This document shows, in pieces, positions 34,545-45,713 of a DNA stretch of 64,000 nt. The translations under genes were made by a program, and so were the position numbers. Positions within the stretch are counted from its first letter, which is position 1. Every line of letters starts with the position of its first letter. The notes under the pieces were generated by a model. It saw only the letters and a list, made by a program, of their open reading frames with translations. It was not told the DNA's origin and did not search any database. The DNA lies in the NCBI GenBank assembly GCA_030247885.1, contig JAPDRO010000003.1, forward strand, positions 1,674,001 to 1,738,000. The letters are read 5' to 3'. Origin of the DNA: Taxawa tesnikishii (nom. ined.) (taxonomy: Eukaryota > Ascomycota > Dothideomycetes > Dothideales).

Positions 34545-35861
34545 GATGCTCTGCTGCCTTCCTGGTCATTGGTATATCGCATTTTGGAAGAACGTGTGCC
34601 CAAAACGGCGTATACCTGCCAAATCTGGCGCTCGGTTCCATGGTGGTCATATGCATGACACGGCGACCCTGTCAGCATTCCGAGAAAGCATCCCTCCACC
34701 ACCCTATTAGCCACCCTTCCAATTTTTTCGATTCTGGAGATACCCCAAAATTGTTCCACTCGCTTTCTCATTCACAATCCGAACTTCCTCGACACACTCG
34801 CCCTGACTCCGTTGTACTCGATCTCTCCAACAACACACGACGACTCTTTTCCCAGACACGGCCGTTTCACGAATTTCCTTTGACTCTCTTTCTTAACACT
34901 TGGCAGTCGGGTTGCCCTTTTGCATTTATCCTTTCGACGATTAATCACTATCATTGCTGCAGCATAATGGTGGCATTCCGGCGTTCTGCAGCTCTTTCTT
35001 GTGGCAGGACACTACCGGGGCGGGGAATCTGGGCGGGAGCCACCACTCACACTGTCGAGAAGGATGGGAATGGGTGTGGCTATCTCAATTTGTCTTTTTT
35101 TCTTTTTCTTTTTTTTCTTTTCATTCCAAGCGTTGGCGCGGGTGGTGGGCTTTATCAGAATGGTTCACAGGACATGGGATGGGAAATCCGTGGAAAAACT
35201 TTCTTTACTTTTGCTGATGCTGAGGGTTATTGATATGAGGTCAAGGCAGAAGAGGAAAAGCTGCTTGCTTTCTTCCTCGATAGGGCATTGGCGCGACGTG
35301 CCAGTTGTCAATATGTAGAATTCCTTGCTACTTATGCTGATTGTTGTGACTACGCGGTGGTTACGATACTTCTTCCCCCTCATCTTCTTTCTCTCACTCG
35401 CTTCTGGTCCCCTTTATCCTTCGTGCCCTAATGCGCCTCGTTTTTCCTTTTCTTCTGGTGTTGAGGTCCGCCATGTTCGCGCAGTTGCCTTCGCCCAGCT
35501 TCGGCTCTAACCCCAACAAGCAATGCAGCCGGAGAAAAAGCTTCGAGCCTGGAAACTCATATCAACACAAACATACGTGGATTATCTCCCGTCATTCAAA
35601 TGTGTGGTCTGTCAAGTCTGCCGAAAAGGTTCTGAAGATGCTCGCTCCATACATACAGATAACGTCTCTATCGCGCGTTCGTTTCCGACTGAACCGGTGT
35701 GGCAAAAGAATATCGAGACAACCTCCTGATCTAGATACATCCCTCCTCAAAAGATTCATAGATCTAGTTAAAGGGATGGCTATATGAAGCCACACGCTCC
35801 CTCCCTGGACGTCACACACCAAGCAACTACTGGTTTCTCTCGTTCGACTAAGAAAGCAATC
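34545..35861. other. intergenic with pyrimidine-rich tracts
   Basis: Long T/C tracts (notably 35095-35128) and a 197-codon low-complexity frame (34640-35233) look like untranslated or regulatory sequence. A 68-codon frame at 35523-35729 with a C-x-x-C pair (FKCVVCQVCRKG) might be an upstream exon of the next gene but cannot be tied to it. Confidence 0.4.
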
Positions 35862-36221
35862 ATGCACTCAACCCATGTTACAAGTGACGCAGCGAGTTCG
35901 GCCTCTGGGAACGGAGCAGCTTATCGGAAGCGTTCCAACGATCCACTACGCGACAAAACCCGGAACAAGAATAACGTACCCGCGTCCGATGACGGGGAAG
36001 CGCGAGACGAAGCCTGCGTGGCGGCAGGTATCCAGATGAGCCTGGAACCAGAGCAACAATCCACCCGAGCAACAAATGCTGCAGAAGAGGAGGAAGTGGT
36101 GAAGGAAGCCACGAGGCTCAGTGAGTTGGAAGCTGCAAAAGTTGCCAAAGAGTGCGAGACCGAAGATGCGGAGTTGACAAGGGCTCTTTTCCTCAGCTAC
36201 CGGCAAGCGCATGATTCGTAG
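35862..36221 (+). CDS. small acidic protein with UIM-like motifs
   Basis: The frame encodes 119 residues: a Ser/Asn/Lys-rich head, then GEARDEACVAAGIQMSLE and, at the C terminus, CETEDAELTRALFLSYRQ. Both match the ubiquitin-interacting pattern (acidic cluster, x-x-A-x-x-x-S, hydrophobic spacing) and are separated by an acidic coiled stretch with EEEEVVKEATRLSELEAAKV. Tandem UIMs of this spacing bind ubiquitin chains in proteasome or endocytic adaptors. The start at 35862 is chosen because the upstream in-frame ATG (35784) adds sequence of no character. It could instead be the last exon of a spliced gene, since nothing upstream is certain. Function beyond possible ubiquitin binding is unknown. 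Confidence 0.45.
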   Translation: MHSTHVTSDAASSASGNGAAYRKRSNDPLRDKTRNKNNVPASDDGEARDEACVAAGIQMSLEPEQQSTRATNAAEEEEVVKEATRLSELEAAKVAKECETEDAELTRALFLSYRQAHDS

Positions 36222-36573
36222 TAACGACGATGAAAGACCTTAAGGACACACAGCTACACAAAATCAAGGGAACGACTTGGGAACAGTGCCACTTCAACGG
36301 AAAGGAAGGGGTTCCATAGATCTTACCGTATGTACGCTTTTGATGGAAGGGGAAGTGCTGCCTCTACCTGACGGAGTAACGATGTCACTTTTTTGTCTGT
36401 CCCGACGGAGGGGGCCAAAGTAGAATGTCATATGGCCTGCAGTTTTGTTTTGAACTTAATGTACAGATACCACGCGTAGTCAATGCATTTCACGTCATAT
36501 CATGAACTTCCTCCTCTTCTCTCCTTGGGCGTCCCTCGACAGGGACAGGGTCGTCCCGTCTTTGTCGACCCCT
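36222..36573. other. convergent 3' flanks
   Basis: The sequence lies between the UIM-like gene and the probable mitochondrial protein gene. No gene is seen. Confidence 0.5.
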
Positions 36574-37069
36574 TTACTTGTCAGCCGCGTCTAGCGGCTT
36601 CTGTCCCTGCTGCTCTACAGCCTCCCTCTTCTCACTCTGCGACGCATCCGGGTCCGGCTTCATGGCCTCGTGTGCACCGGTGCTCTCCTCGCCGCCGTGC
36701 TGGCCAGACACGGCAGAGCCTTGCGAGTGTGGTTGTTGGATGGACGCGGTGTCTGGTGATCCTTCGCCTTGGGTTCCCGGGTGCTCAGCTCCGCGGGACT
36801 GGTTGATCTGCGAGGACTCTTGCGATGCGCTTTGCGGGTTGCCGGAGACGTTCCCAGAGGTGCCGGGGGAGCCTTGGCCGCCGGTTGGGTCCATGTTCTC
36901 TTTGGCGATGATGCGGGTTGCTGGGGAGTTGGGTTAGCGTTGTCGTCCTCTTTCAAGCAAAGGGAAGTGGCTGCTGCTAATGGCTGGAGAACGTACAGCT
37001 GAACGGACGAAGAGTACGCGCAGGAGTCAGCCTGGCGGCCTGGACGATGGATCTTCTGATGATGGCCAT
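36574..37069 (-). CDS. probable mitochondrial small disordered protein
   Basis: Exon 1 (37069-36997) encodes MAIIRRSIVQAARLTPARTL and the junction completes RPFSSTRIIAKENMDPTGGQ; exon 2 runs 36920-36574. The 76-bp intron has a GTACGT donor, a GCTAACC branch site and a CCCAG acceptor. The Arg-rich, acid-free start with a closing RPFSSTR is a classic mitochondrial presequence with a predicted cleavage site near residue 24. The mature part is Gly/Ser/Gln-rich, disordered, then mildly acidic, ending EKREAVEQQGQKPLDAADK. The product has 139 residues. Many fungi have short matrix proteins of this composition, often near stress genes, but I recognise no named family. Exon 1 was not visible as a long frame and was found by the splice signals. 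Confidence 0.8.
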
Positions 37070-37690
37070 TGTGAGTGTTTGTTTGTGGACGTAGTGACTT
37101 GCGATATGTCTTCGAAGCTTGAAAGACTGAGTGTTGTTGTATGTAGTTGCTGTGAAGCGAGCTCTGCTCCTGGAGCTATATGGTTCATGCTGTATGATCT
37201 CATCATGACCGCTGATCTACAGAACCCTGGCGTGCACAACTTGTCCGGTTCTTGAACATAATACTCGAGTACATTTCATTCGGATCGAAAGCACATCAGT
37301 CTTCATCCATTGTGTGCTGCGAATCAAGCACGAGGCTGCATGTTGGTTGACGAAGCGGTGTCGCAGCAACTTTCATCCGCCATCACGGCCGCGAGTCGGA
37401 GGCCTTACACTGCCCTTATACCGCAGCAACGTGGCGCAGTAGAACTGCAGTCATGCTGCCTGCACCTCGTCGTCCGTGTGCGACGGCTCAATCCCATGGC
37501 CTGAAACTCTCCGTTAGTTGTCTCTCGTGAGGAACCCAAGGCTGGGTGGAATATCCTATTTTTGTAGCGCTGCAAGACACCGCCAATTTGCGGTCAGGTA
37601 GGCTTTTGTTGTATATGTTCCTCTCGCGGGCCCTGCAGTTTTGTACTCTTGTACTGTTTCTTTATCTCTTTTGTACTCTTCCGAACATCG
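37070..37690. other. divergent intergenic region
   Basis: It lies between the probable mitochondrial gene and the membrane protein gene. Short frames only. Confidence 0.5.
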
Positions 37691-40010
37691 ATGGCTGACC
37701 GTTCGCAATACCTCTCGGTCCCACAAGTTCCTCGAGTCGAAAACATACCAGAGAGCCGAGAAAGACGAGAAGGTTAGATGAAGTGCAAACTATGGTTCTG
37801 TTCCGAACTTTCTGTTGACCTCCAGCAGGTGTTATTAATTTCTCACGAATGCGAGGGAGTCTCACTCCTCTGCAAACAGAGACTCGTTGTTCTACGAAGA
37901 GATCGAGGAGATTGGTGGCCTTCGCATGGGCAGAAACCTTGTGGATTGCTCGTCACAAAATCTGCAAGATGATTTTGCCGCTAAAGAAGCCAATATTCTG
38001 GAAACGAAACCCGGCGGCATGAAAACGCGCTTGATGAAAGACTGGAAAGCCCCTCAAAGATGATAGCCTTGCTTGTCGCTGGTCTTGTCCTCGCCATCGG
38101 GCACCATTACTACTATCGTTCTCTGGCCGGCAACATTGTGACCAATAGCTCGGACCAAGAGTGGAAGATTCGATTTGGTACGGCTTTCGCGTTTCTAGTA
38201 AAGGCGTGTTTTGCCGGTGCGGTTTTCCTGGCGTACACAGAACATGCTTGGACTAGCCTGAGTAACTCGAAGTACTCTGTTGGCGGATTGAATGCCATCT
38301 TCTCTGGACCAAGTGATCCTCTCAACTTCTTGAACACGGAGTTCTTGCTCCACGCTAAGATCGCTGCTGCACTCGCTGCTGTTGTTTGGTAGGTCTTATC
38401 AAGACAACTTACATTCAGCGGTCCCAGCAGTCAATTGAGCTGTTGACTATTACCGCTTGGCAGAAATAGCCCGCCCGCATGTTCTGAGATACAGGGTACT
38501 AAGACCTGGCGTGCGATAGCGGTTAGTCAGTTTGTTCGGTTGACCAATGGATACGCTGCTTACTTTACGCCGTGGATCTGACTAATAACTGCTTAGGACA
38601 ATGCCTCTTTCCGCGCTTGTAACTCCGGCTACGCTGACCATCGTCCCGTCAAGCAATGTTACATCAAACGACAGGGCTCTGGTCCCAAGCATTGATTTCG
38701 ACAAATCTGCGGTCTTCAGCGGCAACGGAACCAATTATGGAGTGGCACCTCTTTTGAGCCGTATCGCAGGACCAGCAATCACAGGAGCGACGATTTTACC
38801 AATGCGACCCGTGCATTCAAATAGCGCATATGATCTTACATTCCAAGGCCCGTCGCTGTATTGTCAAACAGCAGACAACGCAACCACTGCCTCAATAGAC
38901 GAAGGCTTCGGTGTCCTGGCAACACGGGTTACACCTAACGATTATGTTCCAATCTATGTTGCGTTTAGCCCTGGAACTGATACCGTCGATGGAGACGACG
39001 GCACGACGTACGTCGCCAATGCCTCACAGACGGTGGCCGATTGCATTCTAGGATCGGATCCTCTATGCGCATACACAAGCAAGGCTGGAGATAATCCAAT
39101 TTTTCTTCGCCTCGGAAAAGAGCGTCTTTTCTGCTCGCTGCAAGACACGACCTTCAACGCTCATTTCTCGGCGTCCGGAAACAATCAGTACGTCACGGAA
39201 ACCAATTACACCTGGATCGGACCAGCGGCCAGTGGATCTTATACATCATACGCTCAAGCGTTGGTCAACATTCTCAACGGTGGTATAAGCGGTGGGAACC
39301 CTCTTCCGGGAAATGCAGCGCACGCAAACGATTCGAATGTCTTCATGACTCTCAAAACCAGAATCATGGAGACGGCGCTCGTGAGTCTCGTCGTAGACGC
39401 CATGACAGACACGCTCTCTCGGCAGCAATATGCAGACCAATTGTGGGATATCCCCACAATCACAGAAGCCGACCGAGCGCTCGCACAGAACAAATCGCTC
39501 GCGACACTCGTTGAGGAAATGTCGCGGAACGTCACGCTCAGCTTGTTCAGTGACAACCAGTACTGGCACGCCTACCCTTCTCCTCCCCTCCCGCGAGTCT
39601 TTACTAATCTCCATCCCAGGTCATCTCAACCCCAGACTTCAAACGTAACAACGACAACCCCGGTCAACAGATACGCTTACGCTTCGCGAAACCTGTTCTT
39701 GGCGTACGGAATCGCTTTCTTCACCACCCTCGTCTGTGTGCTGACCGGTCTTCGAGCTCTCTTCGTCAACGAAGGGAGCAGGGACATGACGTTCTCCACC
39801 ATCATGACGGTGACGCGGAATCCGACGCTGGATGAATTGATACAAGAACAGAGTGCGAAGGACGTATCGGAAACTCAACTGAGGTTTGGCGCGTTGCAAT
39901 CGAGGGACGAAGGAGGGGCAAGGAGAAAGCGGCATTTGGGATTCGGGTTGCCTACTGAGGTTATGGTGCAGAGGAAAGGAGAAGACTTCGTTATTGTTAA
40001 TAGGAAGTAA
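37691..40010 (+). CDS. fungal membrane protein of the formylmethionine-deformylase-like family
   Basis: A probable first exon (37691-37772, MADRSQYLSVPQVPRVEN) joins 37882-38388 and 38597-40010; the last intron (208 bp, GTAGGT donor, TTAG acceptor) is secure and recreates VVWTMPLSALVTPATL. The first intron is tentative because the acceptor is GAG. One A is missing near 38056-38058, just before MIALLVAGLVLAIGHHYYY; with it all phases agree and the length is about 667 residues. Helices lie near that segment, at AFAFLVKACFAGAVFLAYT, at FLLHAKIAAALAAVVW, and at YGIAFFTTLVCVLTGLRALF near the C terminus, with a large Asn/Thr-rich loop between. The family's database name does not reflect a demonstrated activity. 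The layout parallels 7409-9378. Confidence 0.8.
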
Positions 40011-40228
40011 TTCTCAATGTAATTGCAATCTAACACTTGACCCGCGTTCCCAAGGTTGTAAGATATTAATTCGATCTTAGATGCGCGAACAGGAATGCCT
40101 TCCAGGTCAGAGCTGCTCCTGGTATTGTTGCTGGACGACAAAAGGCTGGGTCAACGCCCTATTAACGCTCGACATCGATTCACGGAGGCAGAAACGGAAC
40201 AGTAATTGCTCCTGAGCAGATGCACAGC
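40011..40228. other. spacer downstream of the membrane-protein gene, next to tRNA-Pro
   Basis: This holds the 3' end of the previous gene and the downstream side of tRNA-Pro. Nothing else is visible. Confidence 0.5.
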
Positions 40229-40232
40229 AAAA
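40229..40232 (-). terminator. Pol III terminator of tRNA-Pro
   Basis: TTTT on the tRNA strand begins six bases after the 3' end of the tRNA, the usual Pol III stop signal. Confidence 0.75.
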
Positions 40233-40237
40233 GGAGA

Positions 40238-40324
40238 GGGCCTGACCGTGGATCGAACACGGGGCCTCTTGCAACCGAGTATGTTGTACCCAAAGCGAGA
40301 ATCATACCACTAGACCATCAGGCC
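40238..40324 (-). tRNA. tRNA-Pro(TGG) with a 15-nt intron
   Basis: The 5' end GGCCTGATGGTCTAGTGG pairs with the 3' end TCAGGCC plus discriminator C. The D arm, B box (GTTCGATCC) and variable loop match fungal tRNA-Pro. The anticodon loop reads CTTTGGG with TGG at 34-36, and the intron follows the base after the anticodon. The 3' side of the anticodon stem reads GCAAG against CTCGC, so one C-A mismatch remains. Confidence 0.9.
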
Positions 40325-41874
40325 GAATCGAAGACCAGATAACTCATCGACTTCCGCTTGTTGTGAGCCGTTTTTGGTTGATTTTATTGTATACCCTCTT
40401 TGCAAGTGGGCAAGCTGAAAGTGGGCTGGGCATCATCCAACTGGTGGAGCGTGTCACCATCTCCAGTCTTACAGCGAGAGCGTCAAGTTGTAGGGAAGGT
40501 TCAAATTGCATGGCTCAGATGTCGTAGAGGATCAGGGTTGTAGCCCCATGTGTCGATATTGGGTTGGATCTGTCCTGGACAGTCGGACGTGATGTTCTCT
40601 CTTGTTGCGGATGAGTCGAGGATTGCCAGAAATTAGAGGACCGACCGTCGAGCGGTGTATGTACTTTCGTTCGTGTTGCAGGTGTGACCGTTCGGACGCT
40701 TGAAGTGTTGGAGCGTTTCTGTTGTATTCCGAGTATGTAGGGTCACACGTTTCGGCGGTAATGGGCATGGAAAGGTGATCAAATGTTGCACCACTGATTC
40801 GTCGGACACGGTTCGGTTGAAGTCCACCCAAGCCAGACTGTTGGAGAAAGCTTGGCAGCTGGATGACCTGCGGTGGAGATGGCCTGTGGATGGACGACAA
40901 ATTGCCCTCCGTCGCTTCCAGTACCGAACGATATGCGCCGATAAACAACAACCCTTCCTGGGAGTCAGTTGGTCGAGAGATTCAGGCCACAAAAGGGGTT
41001 TTATCGAGAAAGAGTGGACATGGATATCGCGCCTGTGTCTTCCAACAAGCAGCCAACGACCCTACTGGACGAGCTCGCTTGCATAACCCAAGGAAGCCGC
41101 AGTCTAGATGTCTAGATGTTGACACAGTAGGCAGCATCTCAATGCTCTGGCTGACACGTTCCAGCACTAACTATTTCTCCTGAGCAAGTCGTTAACCACG
41201 CACTGCTCTCTGGATGCTGGCAGATAACCCGTACCTTTACCATCTTCGAGTATCGACAGCGGCGCTCAATGCTCATCCAGGAGTTGTTCGGAAGTACAGA
41301 CCAGTATCCTTCCGAAAACAACTTCCGGCATAGTCTTTTAAACTGGTCCCAGCTAGGAACTGCTCGCGATGTGACCATTCAAACCAGGACGCGGTTCTCT
41401 ATGTCTACTCTCCGCTATCTGCGATAGGCCTGACCTAGTATCCCCAGTTTATGGCAACGGAGGTCTAATGCCAAGACTTTCCGGAGACGGATTGGCAATC
41501 ATTCGATGAATCCATCCAACGAGCGACATAAGTTTTTCTGCACTCTTGGAACGGAGCGGCTCTTCTGCTGATCGCGGCCAAACGGAGTGTATCATCTTAC
41601 TATCTCCAGAACCGCCTCTCCTGCATGCAGGGGTCTTTCCAGGGTGATGGAGTTCCGGGCCTTTCAGTCACGAAACGCTGAGCCGAGAACCAATGGAAAG
41701 CCGATCGACACTTGCTGCCGCCCCCACAACTGAATTTTCGTACTCGATCCAACACCGAAGGCTGCTGTGATCCACTGCTTGCGTAACATAACGCTAATTA
41801 TACACTATAATCGTATCCCTCTCCCATGAACCCAAGTCTCGCCGTGGTCCACCACAGTGACATCCAATTGAGCC
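40325..41874. other. spacer between two tRNA genes
   Basis: About 1.5 kb with no supported gene. Frames on both strands are short or interrupted, and no transposon end or long repeat is evident by eye. Confidence 0.5.
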
Positions 41875-41972
41875 GCCGGGCTAGCTCAATCGGTAGAGCG
41901 TGAGACTCTTATCATCAACGCATGAATCAGAGATTCATCTGAAGGTTGCGGGTTCGACCCCCGCGTTGGGCT
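41875..41972 (+). tRNA. tRNA-Lys(CTT) with a 25-nt intron
   Basis: The sequence follows fungal tRNA-Lys: D arm TAGCTCAATCGGTAGAGC, anticodon region TGAGACTCTTA with CTT, then a 25-base intron, and the T arm GCGGGTTCGACCCCCGC. Two stem positions do not pair: position 4 with 69 (G-G, where a C is usual) and one pair in the anticodon stem. It may be a slightly decayed copy or carry base-call errors. A run of six T starts 43 bases downstream. Confidence 0.8.
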
Positions 41973-42567
41973 ATTCCTAAACATCATACCATGGAACTGA
42001 TCATTCCTAACCACTTTTTTGCCTGGGTCAAGGCTAAGGAATGATACGCAAACATTTTGTACTAACCGAACTCGATCGACTACATTATCTACCTGCATTT
42101 CTGTCTAGCTTTAACAGCATGAGAACAGTTGGGTCACTCCTAGGTTACACAACCGATCTAATCAATCCTACACTCCAAATCTTTCTTTCTGGCGTCGCCG
42201 CAGATAAGTCCCGGATCCTCTCACTCATCCATAGCACTCACATCGGGACTGAGACTCAGATAGTGGCATCTACATGCCGTACTGCGTGTCCGGGCTCTAC
42301 TTGGGCTGTTCCTACGCTGCGTAACGAGGTCCTGATCAGTCTTCCAACTCCTTTTTCCCCTCTCCATCCATCCCGGAACTACATCAACTATGCTTCACGC
42401 TTGGTCTCACGAACTCTCACGGGCATTTCTCGAGCATTGAAACGGACCTGATCAGTCCTGAGATCCGCTCTCTCCTTTTTCCTCGCTAACCTGGCTCTAC
42501 CCACGCCCTTGCCTTGGGCTATTCTCGAGCATCTGTTAAGGACTTGACCAGTTCCTCCCCTTCTTTT
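41966..42567 (+). repeat. decayed repeats of the tRNA-Lys 3' flank
   Basis: The segment TTGGGCTATTCCTAAACATC directly after the tRNA T arm, followed by an AACTGATCATTCCT-like word and a T run, recurs three times with decay: 42301-42356 (TTGGGCTGTTCC... CCTGATCAGTCTTCC), 42421-42480 (GGGCATTTCTCGAGCATTG... CCTGATCAGTCCTG) and 42514-42567 (TTGGGCTATTCTCGAGCATC... CTTGACCAGTTCC). Each copy ends in a T-rich tract. Order and spacing suggest that the tRNA tail was duplicated more than once. Confidence 0.5.
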
Positions 42568-42869
42568 CGCTTTTCCTTCCAAGAGTCACTACACCAAATG
42601 AGCTCTGCAATTCAATAACCGATCTTTTTCCTTGCCCGTAGCCTCATCGGCCAAGACCACTGAAGGCAGTCTTCCCTAGGAATCTCGCCCAAACTCAATC
42701 TGTTGGCTTCGTATTCTCTCCTTCATTGACCAGCGAAGCTGATGCCCACAACAAAGACTGGACACCATGAACCTGGCTCGGCCTTTTCAGACTCGGTCAG
42801 ACAGGGAGTGGAGTCATGCTCAACATTGCGTGTTCGGCCAGGCCTGCGGCGTTGCGCTCAAGCGCACTG
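41973..42869. other. tRNA-Lys downstream region
   Basis: Apart from the repeated tRNA-tail words and T-rich tracts there is no supported gene. Confidence 0.5.
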
Positions 42870-43409
42870 TCACGCAAAGGAAAACCGTTTTTCGGTCACG
42901 TTGGGTCGCACTGCTACGTGCGCTAGCTGGTTCGAGTCGCATGGCGGCAATATGGGCTGACGGCCCGGCGTTGGAGACAGTGAATCGAAGTTCCAGTTGT
43001 TTGTGAGGTCCGCATGCGATCTGGTCTGGTTAAGGAAAGCTTTGGAGCTGCTTGCGTCACCGAAACAGATGGTATGGTCTCCGGAGATGATGGAGACGGT
43101 CTCTTGGTAGATTCGTTGGCAGACTCTTGCGATACCCGGACGACTGGCAGTTTTGACGTGAAAGAGCCTCGTGTGCTGTTGTTCCAAGGGAGTGTTGCTG
43201 CGTTGCTCGGGTGTACGGATAGTAGAGGACCGGAGTTGCATGCATGGTGAATTGCGCAACACTGGAGCCCCCATTGTTGACTGTCTGTCCGTCTCCTCTG
43301 CAATTCTGATTCCATCTCGTTTTCTCGAAGGCAGAAGCTTGTAGACCATTGTTTTGATCTCCGGCGGCAAACCAAGGAACCGGAAAAGTCGCGGCGGGGC
43401 TTGAGCCAT
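42870..43409 (-). CDS. 2EXR/F-box-like protein, possibly truncated
   Basis: The start MAQAPPRLFRFLGLPPEIKT followed by MVYKLLPSRKR is the common opening of fungal 2EXR or F-box-like proteins, which often occur as large, variable families in Dothideomycetes. A second recognisable element, GIARVCQRIYQETVSIISGD, matches the usual ARVCRQIYQE motif. After residue 130 the sequence loses family character, so the frame (179 residues) may be incomplete or have shifted; family members are usually 200-350 residues long. No function can be assigned. It may be a decaying paralogue. Confidence 0.5.
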   Translation of the reverse strand: MAQAPPRLFRFLGLPPEIKTMVYKLLPSRKRDGIRIAEETDRQSTMGAPVLRNSPCMQLRSSTIRTPEQRSNTPLEQQHTRLFHVKTASRPGIARVCQRIYQETVSIISGDHTICFGDASSSKAFLNQTRSHADLTNNWNFDSLSPTPGRQPILPPCDSNQLAHVAVRPNVTEKRFSFA

Positions 43410-43785
43410 GTCGTCAAAGGACGATGAGGACCGAGTGCTGCCCGTATTGACAGACAGGTGGATGGGTATGCCCGGCAGGCTGCTGATGCTGGGCCTCTGT
43501 CAAGTTTCGGGAAAGCAAAAATGTCTCCCCTGGCAGAAGGGACATAAATGCCTGCCCGACCCGAGCAGGCGAAGCAAACGACGCAAGAGACGAAGATGAA
43601 ACAAGAAACATTGAAGCCCCAAACGCTTCCTTGAGTGCTCATAGACAACACGCCAGCTCCCCAACGCTTTGCTCGTGAGTTCCTAGAAATATGCTGAGTG
43701 GATACCTTCCCTTACCAAACCATTCCCCCCCAAAAAAATCCTATGCAAATCCGGGTATCGAAGACTCTTGTTATCACATCATTCG
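43410..43785. other. intergenic between two minus-strand genes
   Basis: This is the space upstream of the 2EXR-like gene and downstream of AIM25. Nothing further is seen. Confidence 0.5.
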
Positions 43786-45713
43786 TCAGAACCAATCGCC
43801 CCAGTCAAACCCACCGCCACCGCCACCGCCTCCTCCGCCTCCGCCTCCTCCTCCTCCACCGCCATCACCAAAGCCACCCCCACTCTGACCACCGGCGTCA
43901 CCTCCCCTCCTCTACCACCACTCCACCAATCATCCTCTTCACCCCAGGTAGGTTCCTGCTCCTGCATGTCCTGCTGACCCTGCTCTCCATACTGTCCAGC
44001 ACCGAACGGCTCACTGTTCGTCGGACTTGCATCGTCTTGCGCGCCCCTCTGTCCATAAGCGCCCCGCTGCATGGCTTCGTAGCCGGCCATGGAACCCGCG
44101 CCCGCAATCGCGCCCTCGCCGGCACCTATCGTTCCACGCGCCGCATTTCCTACCGCGCCCGCGCCCTCCGCAGCACCCACCGCGCCGGCTTCACCCGCCG
44201 CTCCCGCCGCGCCAGCGGCTTCCCCGGCCCCAGCGGCTCCTCCGACAGCGCCACCCGCCGCTCCGCCCTCGGCGGCTCCACCTCCCATGCCCGGGAACCA
44301 CAGTGGGAAGAAGCCACCAGCGCCGGCGCCGGCACCGGAATGTCTCGAGAAGTAATCGAAATCGACACTGACGGCGGTAGCAAGCATGACGGCCCTCTGA
44401 TCCAGCGTCAACGCGGTCTCTCGCTCCGTAATCTCGGCGACCTGGCCCTGCGTCTGCCTCTCCAAGTCCAGTCTTTCTTGGGGATCGAGGCTGGCGGAGT
44501 CCATGCGCAGAGCGTACACGCCCGTGTCGGTGAAGATCTCGCGCGCGAAGCCCGCGAAGTTGCGGTTCACGGAGCCGATGGTGTTGCCGTCTGCATCTCG
44601 GAGGGTGAAGTCCCAGGATAGGAAGGGCTCGTTGATGTGTGCAAATTGTGACATTCCGGCCTCGATGGCGCGCTCTTGCTGTCCGTCGGTGACTGCTAGC
44701 GCCTTGCTCTCAGTGTTGGGGGCGTCGCCTGAGGTGAGTTTGGGGATGTTGGGGTCGTCGGAAGCGGGGTCGAGGGGACGGTAGCTGAAGAGGTTGTACT
44801 TCCGCCGCAGGGGTGCCCATTGTTGTTGTGCTTCGCCAATGATGCGCATTTCGGAGAGGGGAAGGGTGGAGATTGAGGCGGCGGATTGAGAGACGGCGGA
44901 GGGTACCGAGGTTCCTTGGAGGTCGGTGGTTTGGGCGAATTCGGACGGAGACGTTAGAGGATCGTAGATTCGTATACGTGAGGAGATCCAGGAGAACGGA
45001 CGGTGTATCTATGAAGACGGAAGTCAGTAAGTGTGGTATGGTTGCAGCTTTGCATGGCGGAAACGCACGCGAAGAACCTCGCGTTCACTCCTGTCGAATA
45101 CGTGTGCGGTAAAGCTGCGGTGTGTTCTGAATGCCTGTCTGGCCAAGGCCCTCCCTATTCCGTGATCCTGCTCTGCCAGATATCCTATTGTCTCTCCCCG
45201 TCCGTTCATGATGACGTACTTGTTGGCCTGTTCGAAGCCGAGGAAAACGTTCATCATCTCCAGTTGTCGTTGTATGACGAGAGAGCTGTTGTTGAGCAAG
45301 TGCCATGCTGGATGGTCTGGTCTGAGGACACCATCAGGATCGTCGGGTATCTGGACCGGCGCGACAAGGTCCGAGGATTCATTTTCCGCGAGTGCTGTCG
45401 AGACGAGCGCGACCTTTGACTGGTCTGGTTGAGGTTGGTCCGGCTGGGGTTGTTCTGGTTGTGCTCGTGCTGGTTGTTGTTGAGACGGCTCTTGGTGGTT
45501 TTGCTGGGGCTGTTGTGAGGATGGGTGGTGGGTATCGGGAAGATGGCGTGCCGCCGGCCTTGAGGCGCGAGATGGAAGACGAGACGGAGGTGATTTGTCG
45601 AGGATGCCGCGTGGACCGCGCGGACGTCTGGTTGAAAGGGTTCGGAATGGTATTCGCGGAAGTCTGAGTTGTCTGTATGCACATGCAGTGATGGAGGCGC
45701 TAGCTGCAGACAT
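43786..45713 (-). CDS. aim25: Aim25-like phospholipid scramblase
   Basis: Aim25 is the mitochondrial fungal member of the scramblase family. Exon 1 (45713-45069) starts MSAASASITACAYRQLRLPR, a basic mitochondrial presequence; a Gln/Pro-rich linker follows. The scramblase beta barrel (LNNSSLVIQRQLEMMNVFLG, then NKYVIMNGRGETIGYLAEQD) continues over a 60-bp intron (45068-45009, GTGCGT donor, TACTGAC branch site) into exon 2 (VLR-IHRPFSWISSRIRIYD, then FTLRDADGNTIGSVNRNFAG). The C-terminal half is Gly/Ala-rich. The tail shifts frame once at the CCCC (43904-43907); with one more base it ends in a Gly run and FDWGDWF, as family members do, for about 622 residues. The poly-Gly tail is encoded by GGN repeats. 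Calcium dependence and substrate are not shown by the sequence. Confidence 0.92.

Noticed and set aside
34640-35233. 197-codon frame after the RING gene
   Set aside because: Low-complexity Ser/His/Phe sequence over pyrimidine tracts, with no domain or splice logic.
43779-43900. acidic/Val-rich tail of AIM25 as read in the longer frame
   Set aside because: The alternate frame encodes a Gly run ending FDWGDWF, as in homologues, so the long-frame tail is a frame artefact.
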